In this document: positions 42,936 through 44,816 of the stretch, in pieces | How the letters are laid out: every line of letters starts with the position of its first letter | Numbering within the stretch: position 1 is the stretch's first letter | NCBI GenBank assembly: GCA_025965435.1 | Contig: JAOPWZ010000014.1 | Span: 1 to 44,816, forward strand | DNA length: 44,816 bases | Reading direction: 5' to 3' | Source of the DNA: Aeromicrobium sp. | GTDB lineage: Bacteria > Actinomycetota > Actinomycetes > Propionibacteriales > Nocardioidaceae | The notes under the pieces: model-generated | The model's database searches: none | Told to the model about the DNA's origin: nothing | What the model saw: the letters and a program-made list of their open reading frames with translations, nothing else | Position numbers and translations under genes: made by a program

Positions 42936-43011
42936 CGTTGGTGGGCCGGGCGCCCTCCGCCGCGTAGTCTCGACAGCGAGTCGGAGGCCGTCGCAACCTC
43001 CGGTGCACATC

Positions 43012-43048
43012 GAAGTCCCTCGCCCTGAACATCCGGGCGTGGGACTTC
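43012..43048. terminator. Second hairpin in the CapA-VOC intergenic region
   Basis: GAAGTCCC-T-CGCCC pairs with GGGCG-T-GGGACTTC (13 of 14 positions) around a 9-nt loop. The region 42899-43162 (264 bp) has no gene; besides this and the previous hairpin I see nothing. It could be a terminator or the leader hairpin of the VOC gene. Confidence 0.5.
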
Positions 43049-43162
43049 ACTGCATTCGGCCGCCGAGTGCGTTGCTCTGCCCGGGACTGTCCGTGGCGAC
43101 AGCGAGAATGAGTCCACTGCCGCACGGCGCAGGGCCCGCGGCCCGATGGATCGAGGCACCCC

Positions 43163-43531
43163 ATGGACTGCAAGATCGAGCTCATCTTCGTCCCCGTCAG
43201 CGACGTCGACCGGGCGCGCGACTTCTACGTCGACCAGGTCGGGTTCACGCTCGACCACGACGTCCGGGTCGACGAGAGCACCCGCTTCGTGCAGATCACG
43301 CCACCCGGCTCGGCCTGCTCGATCGCCTTCGGCGAAGGCATCCACGAAGGGACGCCCGGCACGTGCGACAACATCCAGGTCGTCGTCGAGAGCGCCGAGG
43401 CAGCCAGGGCCGAGCTGGTCGCCGCCGGCGTCGACGCATCTCCGATCGACGTCCAGCCGTGGGGCATCTTCACGACGTTCGTCGACCCCGACGAGAACCG
43501 GTGGACGATCCAGGAGCTGCCGGCACGCTGA
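43163..43531 (+). CDS. VOC superfamily (glyoxalase/bleomycin-resistance-like) protein
   Basis: A 122-residue protein with two beta-alpha-beta-beta-beta units. The first is ELIFVPVSDVDRARDFYVDQVGFTLDHDVRVD, the second NIQVVVESAEAARAELVAAGVDASPI ... GIFTTFVDPDENRWTIQEL. DPDENRWTIQE is the usual end of this glyoxalase-like group. Single-domain members dimerise and may bind a metal or simply a ligand; function is not predictable. CGAGG lies 6 nt before the ATG. It converges with the PAP2-GDPD gene (22-bp gap). Confidence 0.9.
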   Translation: MDCKIELIFVPVSDVDRARDFYVDQVGFTLDHDVRVDESTRFVQITPPGSACSIAFGEGIHEGTPGTCDNIQVVVESAEAARAELVAAGVDASPIDVQPWGIFTTFVDPDENRWTIQELPAR

Positions 43532-43553
43532 CCTCCGGGCCGCAGGTGTCGGG

Positions 43554-44816
43554 CTACCCGCGGCCCGGTTGTGGGACCTGCCGCCGGATGAGCTCGCTCA
43601 GGACCTGGTTCTCGTCGCTGATGATGCCGGTCACCCCGATCTCGAGCAGGTGGTCGAGGGAGACGACATCGTTGACTGGCCACGTCATCACGACGTCGAC
43701 CCGCCGGTTCAGCTCGGCGACCACGTCCCGATCGAGCAGCGACCGGTGCACCGAGACCCCGTGGACCGGTCCGGTCGAGGCCAGCCGCCGCAGCAGTCGG
43801 GTGAGCTCGCCGCGGTTGCGCGCCGACAGCACGCGGCGCACGTAGGGCACGTCCGCGAACGCGTCGACCAGAGGCCAGTGACGGCTGCAGACCAGGACCG
43901 GGTGGCGGATGCCGCTCTCGTGCAGGAGGTCGACGACCGCGCGTCCCGTGGACGGACGCCGACCCTTCAGGTCCAGCATGAACGTGGTGCCGTGCCGGTC
44001 GGCGTCGAGCAGCTCGGCGAGGACCAGGCGCGGGGCGGACGCGGGCACCAGCTCCCACTTGTCCCACAGGAACGGCAGCGGGCCGGCTGTCTTCAGGTGC
44101 CTGACCTCGAGCCGGCCGTGATGCTCGTGCACGTCGCACTCGATGACGTCGGCGCCCAGGAGGTTGGCCGTTTCGAGACCGGCCAGCGTGTTGCCGGCCC
44201 GGTGGGCGATCGCGAGCACCGGGGCGTCCCCCGCGACTGGAGTGCCGGGATCGGCCCGCGCCGGATCCAGCCCGGCTTGTCGCCGCCGCCGCCGATGACG
44301 CCGCCGTTCCAGGGCGAGGGCCAGGGCGTGCGCGACCAGCACCAGCGCGACCCCGGCGACCACGTCGAGGACGTAGTGATTGGCCGTCACTACCACGGCC
44401 AGAGCCATCAGGATCGGCATCGAGAAGCCGATGATCTTCAGGGCCACGGTCGAGGCGGCCGCGACGATCGAGATACCGATCAACAGGTCCCAGCCCGCGT
44501 GCAGGCTCGGCATCGCGGCGTACTGGTTGACGAATGCCGGCGGCTGCAGCACGCGGTAGGCGTGCGAGCGCTCACTGACCGTGTCGATCATGCCGGGGTC
44601 GGCCAGCCGCGGCGGAGCGACCGGGAACGTCGCGAAGATGACCATGCCGACGGCCCCGGAGATCATCATCGCGTCGCGCAGGCGCCGGAAGATGTCGCTG
44701 TGCCGCGCCACCAGCCAGACCATCGTGGCGATGATGACCGGCCAGTGGCCCCAGATGTAGACCCAGTTGCCGACCGTCGCCAAGCCGCCCGCATGCGTGA
44801 TGAGCGTCTGCATCCA
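43554..44816 (-). CDS. PAP2 membrane domain fused to glycerophosphodiester phosphodiesterase (5' end beyond window)
   Basis: At least 420 residues are visible; the reading frame is open to the right edge and PAP2 proteins normally have more N-terminal sequence, so the gene is partial. The PAP2 part shows PVAPPRLADPGM, PSLHAGWDLL and ANHYVLDVVAG (catalytic His/Asp), with about five helices. After an Arg-rich turn (ERRRHRRRRR) comes a GDPD domain (about 200-410): AIAHRAGN, ECDVH, TFMLDLKG, VHGVSVHRSLLD, VMTWPVND and TGIISDEN. GDPD cleaves glycerophosphodiesters to glycerol-3-phosphate and an alcohol; the PAP2 half removes or transfers lipid phosphates. The Arg-rich turn places the GDPD half on the cytosolic side. 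A paralogue of the PAP2 half is at 25.0-25.9 kb. Confidence 0.9.
   Translation of the reverse strand, partial: WMQTLITHAGGLATVGNWVYIWGHWPVIIATMVWLVARHSDIFRRLRDAMMISGAVGMVIFATFPVAPPRLADPGMIDTVSERSHAYRVLQPPAFVNQYAAMPSLHAGWDLLIGISIVAAASTVALKIIGFSMPILMALAVVVTANHYVLDVVAGVALVLVAHALALALERRRHRRRRRQAGLDPARADPGTPVAGDAPVLAIAHRAGNTLAGLETANLLGADVIECDVHEHHGRLEVRHLKTAGPLPFLWDKWELVPASAPRLVLAELLDADRHGTTFMLDLKGRRPSTGRAVVDLLHESGIRHPVLVCSRHWPLVDAFADVPYVRRVLSARNRGELTRLLRRLASTGPVHGVSVHRSLLDRDVVAELNRRVDVVMTWPVNDVVSLDHLLEIGVTGIISDENQVLSELIRRQVPQPGRG

Overview
The window is high-GC DNA packed with genes on both strands. GTG starts are frequent and ATGA/GTGA overlaps join neighbouring genes. The gene content includes a lysC with an internal start followed by asd, a small SRP RNA next to tRNA-Ser, a deazaflavin-dependent nitroreductase, FadE-type acyl-CoA dehydrogenase pairs and a DesA3-like desaturase with its own reductase. 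Together these point to an actinobacterium, most like Nocardioidaceae (for example Aeromicrobium). The genus is an inference from gene content and style, not from a database search. This looks like chromosomal core plus ordinary accessory sequence: I see no phage, transposase, integrase or CRISPR array.

Layout. 0.3-4.7 kb: GatB/YqeY protein, metallophosphoesterase, tRNA-Pro(CGG), a membrane protein coupled to acetoacetate-CoA ligase. 4.7-8.2 kb (minus strand): recR, lysC, asd, aroQ. 8.2-10.8 kb: a D-aminoacylase-like amidohydrolase and its TetR regulator behind a promoter covered by an 11-4-11 palindrome. 10.8-15.5 kb: a PabB-PabC-PabA tri-fusion and dnaX, both carrying repeat-derived linkers. 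15.5-19.1 kb: a NarL-type two-component system and a six-helix membrane protein whose Shine-Dalgarno lies in a hairpin. 19.1-24.4 kb: a lipase-like hydrolase, a ThrE exporter, a heteromeric acyl-CoA dehydrogenase pair, SRP RNA and tRNA-Ser(GGA). 24.4-27.8 kb: a decayed DUF2804 gene, a PAP2 membrane enzyme and a HerA-like ATPase. 27.8-31.1 kb: a conserved 100-residue protein, a LytR_C-domain protein, a cation/proton antiporter and an esterase. 31.1-34.0 kb: CsbD, an unknown protein, a GGDEF diguanylate cyclase and a MalY/PatB aminotransferase. 34.1-36.9 kb: a stearoyl-CoA desaturase electron-transfer operon with a small Cys/His protein. 36.9-41.1 kb: a repeat cluster, lipoate ligase, aldo-keto reductase, F420-type reductase, SDR and adenylate cyclase. 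41.2-44.8 kb: a CapA-M15 peptidase fusion, a VOC protein and a PAP2-GDPD fusion that runs off the right edge.

How the genes work together. lysC and asd carry out the first two steps from aspartate to lysine, threonine and diaminopimelate. aroQ and the Pab fusion sit on either side of chorismate and supply the folate precursor p-aminobenzoate. dnaX and recR are replication and repair genes normally found close together, here separated by the Pab, amidohydrolase and TetR genes. Lipid metabolism recurs: acetoacetate activation, beta-oxidation, desaturation, lipoylation, PAP2 and GDPD.

The most unusual signal is a short REP-like palindromic element (core TTCGACAGGCTCAAGG or its reverse). It is stop-free in five of its six reading frames and is translated in at least three genes here: the N terminus of Asd, the DnaX linker, and the joint that fuses PabBC to PabA. 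Two other repeat families lie between genes at 10.75-10.82 kb and 36.86-37.07 kb, and a perfect 20-bp inverted repeat lies beside the SRP RNA gene.
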